DNA from: Synergistaceae bacterium | GTDB taxonomy: Bacteria > Synergistota > Synergistia > Synergistales > Aminobacteriaceae | Direction of reading: 5' to 3' | NCBI GenBank assembly: GCA_031289165.1 | Contig: JAITPZ010000182.1 | Span: forward strand, 1 to 8,332 | Length of the DNA: 8,332 nucleotides | In this document: one piece after another, positions 1 through 6,126 of the stretch | Position numbering within the stretch: the stretch's first letter is position 1 | How the letters are laid out: the number at the start of each line of letters is the position of its first letter | Notes under the pieces: model-generated | The model's database searches: none | The model's input: only the letters and a program-made list of their open reading frames with translations | What the model was told of the DNA's origin: nothing | Made by a program: the position numbers and the translations under genes

Positions 1-1
1 C

Positions 2-73
2 ATCGTGTGCGACCCGAACACCGACTGCTCCATGGGCGCCGCCCTCGACAGCGTGAAGGAGTTCGTGTACTGA
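2..73 (+). CDS. C-terminal end of an unidentified protein (partial)
   Basis: An open frame enters from the left edge and reads 23 codons to a TGA at 71-73. It begins IVCDPNTDCSMG and ends with KEFVY. It is called a real gene end for two reasons: the codons are strongly G/C-ending like the other genes here, and an intrinsic terminator on the same strand follows 57 bp later. The two cysteines in the CDPNTDC segment could be functional, but this is too short to place in a family and I do not recognise it. It is convergent with the pseudouridine synthase gene to its right. Confidence 0.6.
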   Translation: MVCDPNTDCSMGAALDSVKEFVY

Positions 74-129
74 GTGGCATTTTGTTTTATGGAAGAACGC
101 TGAATTCGGATAATGAATAGCAGAATCGA

Positions 130-170
130 CCGGCGGGGAGTTCGACCTCGCCGGAGTTTTGTTTTTTATT
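130..170 (+). terminator. Rho-independent terminator of the left-edge gene
   Basis: A 9-bp stem (CCGGCGGGG at 130-138 with CCTCGCCGG at 146-154, one G-U pair) closes a 7-nt loop, AGTTCGA. It is followed on the plus strand by a T-rich run from 157 to 170. On the minus strand the hairpin is not followed by a U-tract, so it should stop the plus-strand gene ending at 73. At most it would block read-out from the convergent pseudouridine synthase gene. No other feature is visible in 74-179. Confidence 0.85.
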
Positions 171-179
171 TCCCTCCCG

Positions 180-1109
180 TCACAGTTCCGCCGTCCAGCC
201 CTGCCTGTCGATGATCATCTTCATATCTATTGGCAGGTCTGCGCGAAAGGTCTTTCCTGCAAGCTCGGACAGGGGGCCGGAGAGGTTTTCGGGAAAGCCC
301 AGCTCGTGAGCGTGAAGCAGGGGGCGGCGCGCTTCGGCCTTGCGGAGGCGGTTTGTTTCGATGTCTCCGTATTTTCTGTCCCCGAGGATCGGATGGCCGA
401 TATGGGCCATGTGTACCCGCGCCTGGTGGGTGCGGCCCGTCAGGAGTTCGATGGACGCAAGGGAGAGCCCCCCGCCCGCGGCCAGCCTGCGATAACGCGT
501 GCGGGCTGTTTTGCCGTCGCCGGAGACGCGCACCAGGTTGTTGACCTCATCCTTCAGGAGGGGCGCATCGACCTGGCCCTTTTGGGGGAGTTCGCCCACG
601 ACCAGGGCGAGGTAGCGCTTCTCCACGAGTCTTTCCTTAAAGAGGCGCTCCAGCTCGCGCAGGGCCTCGCCGGAGAGCGCGACGACCAGAACGCCGGTCG
701 TGTTGCGGTCCAGGCGGTGGACCGCCGCAGGGGAAAACCCCAACCCTCCGCGGCCGAACATCGCCCACACGCGAGTGATGACGCTGTCGCCGTCCTTTAC
801 GTCCGGCTGCACCAAGAGGTCCGCCGGCTTGTCGACCACGAGCGCGCCCAGGCCCTTCCAGATTACGGGGACCGTCCCCCGGACGTAAACCCGCGCGTCG
901 TTTTCGGGTTCCTCCCAGGGAACGAAAAGCTCCTGTCCCGCGTGTACGCGCGTCCCCGCCTCCCTGGCCCTCACGGCGTCGAGACGAACCTCGCCCCTGC
1001 GCAGGCTCCGCATGATGGCGGACAACGGCAACGCGGGCCATATCGAGCGAACAGTCCGATCCAGCCTGCGTCCCTCGTGATCCCGCGTAATGATGACCTT
1101 ACAGCTCAT
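180..1109 (-). CDS. RluA-family 23S rRNA-type pseudouridine synthase
   Basis: A 309-residue protein of the RluA/RluC/RluD family, which isomerises specific uridines in structured RNA (usually large-subunit rRNA) to pseudouridine. Residues about 1-65 resemble an S4-like RNA-binding domain. The catalytic domain begins near 80 with the strand VVDKPADLLVQP. The signature HRLDRNTTG at 131-139 places the catalytic aspartate at D134. A second family motif, GRTHQARVHMAHIGHPILGD, lies at 225-244 and is followed by RKYG. Length is normal for the family. It starts with ATG only 10 bp after the stop of the upstream YhaM-like gene, with a weak ribosome site (CCGGAACC), which suggests co-transcription and possibly translational coupling. 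S4 plus catalytic domain fits RluC or RluD best; the target uridines cannot be read from the sequence, so no symbol is given. Confidence 0.93.
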   Translation of the reverse strand: MSCKVIITRDHEGRRLDRTVRSIWPALPLSAIMRSLRRGEVRLDAVRAREAGTRVHAGQELFVPWEEPENDARVYVRGTVPVIWKGLGALVVDKPADLLVQPDVKDGDSVITRVWAMFGRGGLGFSPAAVHRLDRNTTGVLVVALSGEALRELERLFKERLVEKRYLALVVGELPQKGQVDAPLLKDEVNNLVRVSGDGKTARTRYRRLAAGGGLSLASIELLTGRTHQARVHMAHIGHPILGDRKYGDIETNRLRKAEARRPLLHAHELGFPENLSGPLSELAGKTFRADLPIDMKMIIDRQGWTAEL

Positions 1110-1119
1110 GGTTCCGGTT

Positions 1120-2193
1120 TTACGCCTCGTTTTCTTCCCCGGGGATTTTTGCTCCGGAAGCGTCCTTCCTGGGAGATTTCCAGAAGCGCCGCTGCAGCGT
1201 GGGCACGTAGTCGGTAATTTCCCTCCCGCCCTCCAGCTGCGCCGTCTGCTCTCTCCAGCAGTAGAGCTTGAAGTCGAGGTCGTCGGCGATGGAGACGATC
1301 AGCGCCTCGGGGGTCGCGGGCAGCACGGGCGAGCCGAACTCCCGGCTGCCGTGGTGGCTGACCAGAATGTGCCCCAGCGCGAGGGCCGTTTTGCGGTCGA
1401 GCCCGTATTCCTCCGCGAGGTTCATGAAACGGCGGTATCCCAGCACGATGTGATCGACGACGTTGCCCTCCAGCGTCACCTCGGGCGCGGGGGCAAGGCG
1501 GTAGGATTCCAGCTTGCCCAGATCGTGCAGAAGGCCCCCCGCGATCACGAGGTCCACGTCCACGGCGAACCCTTCCTCCACGTAACTGCGGGCGACGGCG
1601 ACCGCCGACTGCGTGGCCGTCAGGGAATGCTCCAGCAGGCCGCCGACGTAGGCGTGGTGCAGCGAAACAGCGGCGGGGCAGGTACTGTAGTCCCGCCATA
1701 TGTTTTGTTCGAAGAACAGATGCTCCAGAAATTTCCTTATCGGCTCTCCGCAGGCGGCAATGAGTTCCCGAAAATCCCGTTCCATCCTGTCCGCGGGGAA
1801 GGGCGAGCGCCTGACGAAGCCGTGAGGCGGATATTTCTCCTGATCCACGTAATACACGGCGTTGAAGTTGAACTGATTCTGGTCGCGGAACTCCACGACC
1901 TTCCCCTGGAGCCCGACGGTCCGTCCCTCCAGATTGCTGAAGTTCTCGTCCTCGACGGGGTCCGTTTTGTACCTGAGGTCTCCCCGGATATCCCACCATT
2001 CGGAGTTTCCCCAGACCTTGCCCTCGATCTGCCCCTCGCTGTCCATGACGGCAATGTCCCAGAAGGGACGGTCGTTTTTGTCCCTGCGCTGCACGAAGCG
2101 GGAAACCACGCCCAATACGTAGAATGTCGCGTCCTTCGAAAGTTTTTTAACCTCCGTCGTAGTCATTCGCCGTTTTTCTTTCTGATCCGACAA
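1120..2193 (-). CDS. yhaM: YhaM-like 3'-5' exoribonuclease (OB-fold plus HD domain)
   Basis: A 357-residue protein with an N-terminal OB-fold nucleic-acid-binding region (about 22-115; FYVLGVV, FWDIAVMDSEGQIEGKVW) and a C-terminal HD metal-dependent phosphohydrolase domain (about 175-315). Visible HD residues are H179/H180, H189 in LLEHS, the central H223-D224 in LLHDLGK, H248, H280/H281 in VSHHGS, and D304/D305 in SIADDLDFK. This order matches the Bacillus YhaM family, Mn-dependent 3'-5' exonucleases that trim RNA ends and short oligonucleotides. The protein is somewhat longer than Bacillus YhaM (about 314), with a charged C-terminal tail. The chosen start is TTG at 2193, preceded by GGGGTGAG (2197-2204) and an in-frame stop further up. 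The in-frame ATG at residue 10 has no ribosome site. It leads the RNA-metabolism pair with the pseudouridine synthase. Confidence 0.85.
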   Translation of the reverse strand: MSDQKEKRRMTTTEVKKLSKDATFYVLGVVSRFVQRRDKNDRPFWDIAVMDSEGQIEGKVWGNSEWWDIRGDLRYKTDPVEDENFSNLEGRTVGLQGKVVEFRDQNQFNFNAVYYVDQEKYPPHGFVRRSPFPADRMERDFRELIAACGEPIRKFLEHLFFEQNIWRDYSTCPAAVSLHHAYVGGLLEHSLTATQSAVAVARSYVEEGFAVDVDLVIAGGLLHDLGKLESYRLAPAPEVTLEGNVVDHIVLGYRRFMNLAEEYGLDRKTALALGHILVSHHGSREFGSPVLPATPEALIVSIADDLDFKLYCWREQTAQLEGGREITDYVPTLQRRFWKSPRKDASGAKIPGEENEA

Positions 2194-2625
2194 AATCTCA
2201 CCCCGTTGAAGTAGTTATTGAAAATAAATATGGCCGACCGGGCAACGATGCCCGACGGCGGACATAAACGCCGAATGCGCTCCGATGGGTTCAAAATCGG
2301 CCGAAGCGATCTCCACGATAATAACGCAGGAGTTCCATCCGGTCCATAAGCAGGATGTCTTTATTCCGGAACGGAATATTTTCAGAACGAATGTTTTACG
2401 CGGGGCCTCCCGCCTTCGGCGCGGATGAGCCGGCAGGAACGGCGATTTGAGGAATGGAATTTTGTGTTACACTAATTCAACGGTTGTAATATCAGATTGC
2501 GTTCAACAGGGAGTTAATGACACTCCGATTATAATATCGCTGGCTTTTAACTATTCTAACTTCAGGCCTTTGATTTTAATTTGCTGTAAAACGCGACAAA
2601 CGGTTTTTGCCGGGAGGTAAGCATC
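2194..2625. promoter_or_regulatory. 432-bp divergent spacer with tandem short hairpins
   Basis: No credible gene lies between the YhaM-like gene (leftward) and the CNNM/CorC gene (rightward). The half nearest the YhaM-like gene holds perfect short inverted repeats in a row: CGGGC/GCCCG at 2239-2254 (loop 6), CGGCG/CGCCG at 2256-2273 (loop 8), CCGAT/ATCGG at 2282-2300 (loop 9), CATCC/GGATG at 2336-2357 (loop 12) and TATTCCG/CGGAATA at 2362-2378 (loop 3). The half nearest the CorC gene is more A+T-rich and contains promoter-like boxes and the dyads TTACA/TGTAA (2467-2489) and GGAGT/ACTCC (2510-2526). Depending on strand, these could form a structured 5' leader of either gene. I could not match them to a known riboswitch consensus. 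Confidence 0.5.
2462..2490 (+). promoter_or_regulatory. Candidate sigma-A-type promoter for the CNNM/CorC gene
   Basis: TTGTGT (2462-2467, three of six consensus bases) and TGTAAT (2485-2490, five of six) are separated by 17 bp in the A+T-rich part of the divergent spacer. This would give a leader of roughly 130 nt. The dyad TTACA/TGTAA overlaps the spacer and the -10 box and could be an operator. A perfect TATAAT at 2530-2535 is an alternative -10 box but has no good -35 hexamer at 16-18 bp. Both are sequence matches only. Confidence 0.4.
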
Positions 2626-3945
2626 ATGCTCAACGGAATTTTAATCATTGTTTTTCTGATCGTGGCGAGTTCCTTTTTTGCCATATCGGAAATTTCTCTG
2701 GCGGCCTCGCGGAGGGTGAAGCTGAAGGTTTTGGCGGACGAGGGAAAGACTCTGGCCTCTCAGATTCTGTCCTTTCAGGAGCAGCCGGGAATGTTTTTTA
2801 CGACGGTGCAGATCGGCCTGAATGGAATCGCGATACTCGCGGGCATCGTGGGGGATTCCTTTCTCTCCCCGCCGCTGGCCTCTCTCTTCCCTTCCTTCGT
2901 TTCGCCGTCCATGGCGGGGCGCATCGCCTCCGTCATGTCATTTACCTTTGTGACGGCGGCATTTGTTCTCTTCGCGGACCTGATGCCCAAGCGCATCGCC
3001 ATGACCTCGCCTGAGGTGGTCGCCCTGCGCGTGATCGGACCGATGAAGAAGCTGATCCTTCTGTTCAGTCCCTTCTCCAGAAGTTTCAACGCCCTGGCCA
3101 GTTTTATTTTTGGCGTCCTGGGCATGCCGGAAAAGCGAAACGAGGAGATCACGTCCGACGACATCTACGCGGTCATGGAGGCGGGGACTCTGGCGGGGTT
3201 GCTGCGCAGTCAGGAAAGGGAACTGATCGGCAACGTCTTTGAGCTGGACTCGCGCGCCGTCCCCTCGGCCATGACCACGAGGGAAAATATCGTGTATTTC
3301 GACCTGAAGGAGAGCGAGGACGGCATCAAGGCCAAAATCTCGGAAGAGCCCCATTCCACCTACCTCGTCTGCGACGGGGGCATCGACCATGTGAAGGGTT
3401 ATGTGGACTCCAAGGACCTGCTGGAGCGGCTTCTGAAGGGGCAAAGCCTGACGCTGGGAGATGGACTGCAGGTGAGCCCTCCCATGATGATTCCCGACAC
3501 CCTGACGCTGGCCGAGGCGATGGATCAGTTCAGAGGCTCGAGCGAGGACCTTGCCGTCGTGCTGAACGAGTACGCCCTGGTGGTGGGAATTATCTCCCTG
3601 AAAGACATCATGGCGATGCTGATGGGAAATCTGGTGGGGCAGGAAGAGCAGATCATGAAGCGTGACGACCATTCATGGCTGATTGAGGGGGGCACCCCCA
3701 TCGACGACGTGATGAGCGTTTTTGGCATCGAGGAGTTTCCTGAAGCGGAAAATTACGAGACCATCGGGGGCTTCCTGACCTGTATGCTGCGCCGGATTCC
3801 CCGTCGCACGGATTTTGTGAACTTCGGCGGCTATAAATTCGAGGTGATGGATATCGACAGCTACAAAATCGACCAGGTTCTGGTCACCCGCATTGAAGAA
3901 AAAACGGACGAGAAGGCGGAGAAAACAAAATACCCCGCGGACTGA
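2626..3945 (+). CDS. CNNM/CorC (hemolysin C-like) membrane protein with CBS pair
   Basis: A 439-residue inner-membrane protein of the CNNM/CorC family (often labelled hemolysin or HlyC/CorC), whose studied members support Mg2+ efflux or divalent-cation resistance. The N-terminal DUF21/CNNM domain spans about 1-180: hydrophobic segments near 3-24, 60-80, 98-118 and 140-165, with the family-like FFAISEISLAASR at 17-29 and ADLMPKRIA at 117-125. A CBS-domain pair follows (about 210-335; second repeat includes LAVVLNEYALVVGIISLKDI), usually a nucleotide-sensing module. A CorC_HlyC domain ends the protein (about 350-422; WLIEGGTPIDDVMSVFG, ETIGGFL). Length and domain order are normal. ATG at 2626 is well supported by GGGAGGT at 2612-2618, seven bases upstream. 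It stands alone on its strand, and its stop lies 23 bp from the convergent prenyl synthase. The transported ion is inferred from the family. Confidence 0.9.
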   Translation: MLNGILIIVFLIVASSFFAISEISLAASRRVKLKVLADEGKTLASQILSFQEQPGMFFTTVQIGLNGIAILAGIVGDSFLSPPLASLFPSFVSPSMAGRIASVMSFTFVTAAFVLFADLMPKRIAMTSPEVVALRVIGPMKKLILLFSPFSRSFNALASFIFGVLGMPEKRNEEITSDDIYAVMEAGTLAGLLRSQERELIGNVFELDSRAVPSAMTTRENIVYFDLKESEDGIKAKISEEPHSTYLVCDGGIDHVKGYVDSKDLLERLLKGQSLTLGDGLQVSPPMMIPDTLTLAEAMDQFRGSSEDLAVVLNEYALVVGIISLKDIMAMLMGNLVGQEEQIMKRDDHSWLIEGGTPIDDVMSVFGIEEFPEAENYETIGGFLTCMLRRIPRRTDFVNFGGYKFEVMDIDSYKIDQVLVTRIEEKTDEKAEKTKYPAD

Positions 3946-3968
3946 CAGAGGGCATAGCCTCCTGAATT

Positions 3969-5018
3969 TCAGCGCTTTCTTAAAAACACCAGGTCGCTCA
4001 ACTGAAGAAGCATTTCCGCCTTTTCGGGGCTCGTGGTGATTTTCCCCACGTATTGCCGGGCGTCGTTCAGATATTCTTCCGCCATTTTCGCGCTGTCCTC
4101 GAACGCTTTCGAGTCCCGAAAAATCTCGCTGATCTCCAGCCGTTCCTCTTCGGAAATGCTCGCCGCTCCGTAAATTTTGTCGATTCGCTCGATCTGCCGG
4201 GGAGTTCCATTTTTCAGCGCGTAGTGAATCAGCAGCGTTACCTTGCCCTCCGTGATATCCGAGGTGTTGCTTTTTCCCGTCTCCCGCTCGGAGGCCTGAA
4301 TTCCCAGAATGTCGTCCCGAATCTGGAAGGCGATCCCGAGGGACATCCCGAATTTTTCCATCTGTTCCAGCGCGTCCGCGCCCGCTCCCGCCGCCAGCGC
4401 CCCCAGCTGCAGCGGTCCGACGATGGTGTACCACGCCGTCTTCAGCCTCGAAATGTTCAGGATCGCGGGCCTGTCCCGGTAAGATTTGGTCTTGCCCATA
4501 AACACGTCCAGTATCTCTCCGTCTATGGTCTTTAGCTGCATTTCCTGAAATTTCAGCAGAAGGGAAATTTTTTTATCCGCGTCCAGTTCACTGCCCGCGA
4601 TCAATCTGTTTGCCAGAATCAGAGCGCAGTCTCCGAGCATCGTGGCCTGGGAAAGCCCGTAGTGCGGGTCGTCGTAGTCGGAGGCGATCTTCTGCCATAT
4701 GGAGGGCTTTCCGCGTCTCAGGGGACTGCGGTCGATGATGTCGTCGTGACAGAGCAGGGCGGTTTGCAGGATCTCGCAGGCTGCGGCAACAGGAAGCAGG
4801 CTGTCGCCGGCTTTTTGCGGAGAGATGATTTCATAGCCCAGTTTGACCAGGCTGCCCCGAATGTGCTTGGCGCCCAGGGAGGCCTCGCGAAGTGTCGCGT
4901 ACAGGCCGGCAACTTCCTTCCCGTTCCCGGTGTGCGTCCGTACGAGATTGGTCATGCGGTCGATGATGAATTCGTTCAGGGTTTCTCTGTAAGCGGCGAT
5001 ATACTCTTCGATGCCCAA
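3969..5018 (-). CDS. Trans-isoprenyl diphosphate synthase (polyprenyl synthetase family)
   Basis: A 349-residue cytosolic enzyme that condenses isopentenyl diphosphate with an allylic diphosphate to build linear isoprenoid chains. The first aspartate-rich motif is DDIID at 92-96, followed by the diphosphate-binding RR at 101-102 (RRGKPS). The second motif region is FQIRDDILG at 231-239, so the usual last aspartate of DDxxD is glycine. The following GKSNTSDITEGKVT (248-261) has the lysines typical of the active-site rim. The residue five before the first motif is small (A87) and no bulky aromatic precedes the motif, so a product longer than C15 (GGPP or more) is more likely than FPP; this is inference. 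The start is TTG at 5018 with AGGAAG at 5027-5032, eight bases upstream. It lies 53 bp downstream of the diguanylate cyclase gene on the same strand and may share its transcript. No other isoprenoid gene is nearby. Confidence 0.9.
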   Translation of the reverse strand: MGIEEYIAAYRETLNEFIIDRMTNLVRTHTGNGKEVAGLYATLREASLGAKHIRGSLVKLGYEIISPQKAGDSLLPVAAACEILQTALLCHDDIIDRSPLRRGKPSIWQKIASDYDDPHYGLSQATMLGDCALILANRLIAGSELDADKKISLLLKFQEMQLKTIDGEILDVFMGKTKSYRDRPAILNISRLKTAWYTIVGPLQLGALAAGAGADALEQMEKFGMSLGIAFQIRDDILGIQASERETGKSNTSDITEGKVTLLIHYALKNGTPRQIERIDKIYGAASISEEERLEISEIFRDSKAFEDSAKMAEEYLNDARQYVGKITTSPEKAEMLLQLSDLVFLRKR

Positions 5019-5039
5019 TGTCTCGACTTCCTTTTTTTG

Positions 5040-5070
5040 ATTTCCGTCTCCGATGCGCCGTTCCGGAAAT
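5040..5070 (-). promoter_or_regulatory. Hairpin in the leader of the prenyl synthase gene
   Basis: On the minus strand a perfect 7-bp inverted repeat (ATTTCCG, 17-nt loop, CGGAAAT) fills most of the 53-bp gap between the cyclase stop (5072) and the prenyl synthase ribosome site (5027-5032). An A-run rather than a U-run follows, so it is not an intrinsic terminator. It could influence mRNA ends or access to the ribosome site next to it. The function is unproven. Confidence 0.4.
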
Positions 5071-5071
5071 G

Positions 5072-6067
5072 TCAGCGGACGAGCTTTTTGTCCATTTTCT
5101 GGCGGTACATTTTCTGGTCGGCCAGAGCGATGACCTGGTCCAGAGAAAAGGGCTCCACGATCTCCTGCAGGCCATAGCTGAAAGCGATCCGGAAACTTTC
5201 ATCCCCGCTTTCCGCCTTCTGGTTGAAGGTATCGACGTGTCGCTGAATCCTCCGGATGGTGAGCGCTTCGGAGTCCTGCATCGTACATCCCTCCAACAGC
5301 AGGATAAACTCGTCGCCGCCCCATCTGCAGAGGATATCTACCCTGCGTATGATCTTCCTGACGATGTCCACGAAGTCGACGATGGCGCGATCCCCTTCGG
5401 CGTGGCCGAAGGTGTCATTGATCTCCTTCAGCGCGTCGAGATCCAGAAAGCACAGCGTCGATTTTCTCCTGGCCCGCTGGGCTCTCTTCCACGCCTCCTC
5501 CAGGAGAATCCCGCCCATCTGGCGATTATATATGCCGGTAAGAGGGTCCGTGGCCGCCGCTACCCTCAGCTGCTGGGCCTTTTGTTTCAGTTCGTAGGTC
5601 TTTTGTCTCAGTTCTTTTTCCTTTTCCTTGAGGTCGGAGATGTCCCGGGCGGATTCCATATGCACAGATCGCCCATCGACCCACTGGATCACGGAATCCA
5701 TTATGAGAAACCATTTTTTCGTGAGGGTATTTTTGTGCTCCCACGTGCAGGTGTTGCCCTCCCCGGGGACTCCGTCCTCGTTCAGCAATTTGGGTTTGGG
5801 GCAAAAGGAGCAGGGGCCCTTCTGGTTTTTCTGAACGGTCTGCCAGCAAATCCTTCCCTCGATGTCCGCGGCCGCGTTGTCCTCGCCGCCCTTCACCAGG
5901 GTTTCTTTCAGGTATTTGTTGGCGAAGAGAATTTCATGGGTCTGAAAATCGGAGACATAAATTGCCGTCCGGATATTGTCCAGAACGGTGCGCATAATTT
6001 CGCAGCAGTCAGGATCTGTTCGAGATCGCTTCTCAAGGTCGCTGTCGTTCATTGTTTCAGCTCGCAT
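5072..6067 (-). CDS. Diguanylate cyclase with Cys-rich PAS sensor (PAS-GGDEF)
   Basis: A 331-residue, apparently soluble protein that should make cyclic di-GMP from two GTP. Residues about 25-145 form a PAS-like sensor (LDNIRTAIYVSDFQTHEILFAN near 29-50, ending in ARDISDLKEKEKEL) with cysteines C74 (RICW), C86 and C89 (PCSFCP) and C107. A Lys/Glu-rich signalling helix (about 143-170) leads into the GGDEF domain: DPLTGIYNR 174-182, the metal-site region FLDLDALKEIND 207-218, GHAEGD 221-226 and an intact GGDEF at 250-254. The inhibitory-site motif RxxD (R241, D244) sits exactly five residues before GGDEF, so product feedback inhibition is expected. No transmembrane segment or phosphodiesterase (EAL) domain is present. 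The ATG at 6067 lacks a clear ribosome site; an in-frame ATG at 6052 is a possible alternative. A promoter candidate lies just upstream within the exonuclease 3' end. Confidence 0.92.
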   Translation of the reverse strand: MRAETMNDSDLEKRSRTDPDCCEIMRTVLDNIRTAIYVSDFQTHEILFANKYLKETLVKGGEDNAAADIEGRICWQTVQKNQKGPCSFCPKPKLLNEDGVPGEGNTCTWEHKNTLTKKWFLIMDSVIQWVDGRSVHMESARDISDLKEKEKELRQKTYELKQKAQQLRVAAATDPLTGIYNRQMGGILLEEAWKRAQRARRKSTLCFLDLDALKEINDTFGHAEGDRAIVDFVDIVRKIIRRVDILCRWGGDEFILLLEGCTMQDSEALTIRRIQRHVDTFNQKAESGDESFRIAFSYGLQEIVEPFSLDQVIALADQKMYRQKMDKKLVR

Positions 6068-6097
6068 CTTTGTAAGTTATGAAAAAAACTATTTTAG

Positions 6098-6126
6098 ATT
6101 ATATAACAGAACGCAGCTTCTGTTCA
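6098..6126 (-). promoter_or_regulatory. Candidate promoter of the diguanylate cyclase gene
   Basis: On the minus strand TGAACA (6121-6126, four of six matches to TTGACA) and a perfect TATAAT (6098-6103) are separated by exactly 17 bp. The boxes lie in the last codons and the stop of the exonuclease gene. Transcription would start near 6091, about 24 nt before the cyclase ATG. This would let the cyclase, and perhaps the prenyl synthase behind it, be expressed apart from the exonuclease. Confidence 0.55.

Noticed and set aside
159..1217. Plus-strand open frame of 352 codons opposite the pseudouridine synthase
   Set aside because: It begins inside the U-tract of a terminator and spans the junction of two well-supported minus-strand genes, so it is a shadow frame.
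1090..2214. Long plus-strand open frame of 374 codons opposite the YhaM-like gene
   Set aside because: It is antisense to a gene with clear OB-fold and HD motifs, shows no recognisable domain and has no suitable ribosome site. Such frames are expected opposite G+C-rich codons.
2199..2240. Minus-strand promoter for the YhaM-like gene (TTGCCC, 17 bp, TTCAAT)
   Set aside because: Both hexamers match the consensus at only four of six positions and the -35 box overlaps a hairpin. A promoter must exist in the spacer but this one is not convincing.
2364..2374. The 11-mer TTCCGGAACGG occurs here and, inverted, at 5058-5068, both in intergenic hairpins
   Set aside because: Around ten or more chance pairs of shared 11-mers are expected in 8.3 kb when both strands are counted, and the flanking bases differ, so this is not good evidence of a repeat family.
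2194..2625. Known riboswitch (Mg2+ M-box or Mn2+ yybP-ykoY) ahead of the CorC gene
   Set aside because: I looked for the conserved cores of these classes near the CorC gene and could not see them. Short hairpins alone are not enough; an Infernal scan would decide.
3943..3968. Possible bidirectional terminator between the convergent CorC and prenyl synthase genes
   Set aside because: The only hairpin (around GAGGGCATAGCCTC) has a four-base stem or needs bulges, and no T-run follows closely on either strand.
5018..6082. Plus-strand open frame of 354 codons opposite the diguanylate cyclase
   Set aside because: The real GGDEF, RxxD and PAS motifs are on the minus strand. The plus-strand product matches nothing and ends by running across the intergenic gap.
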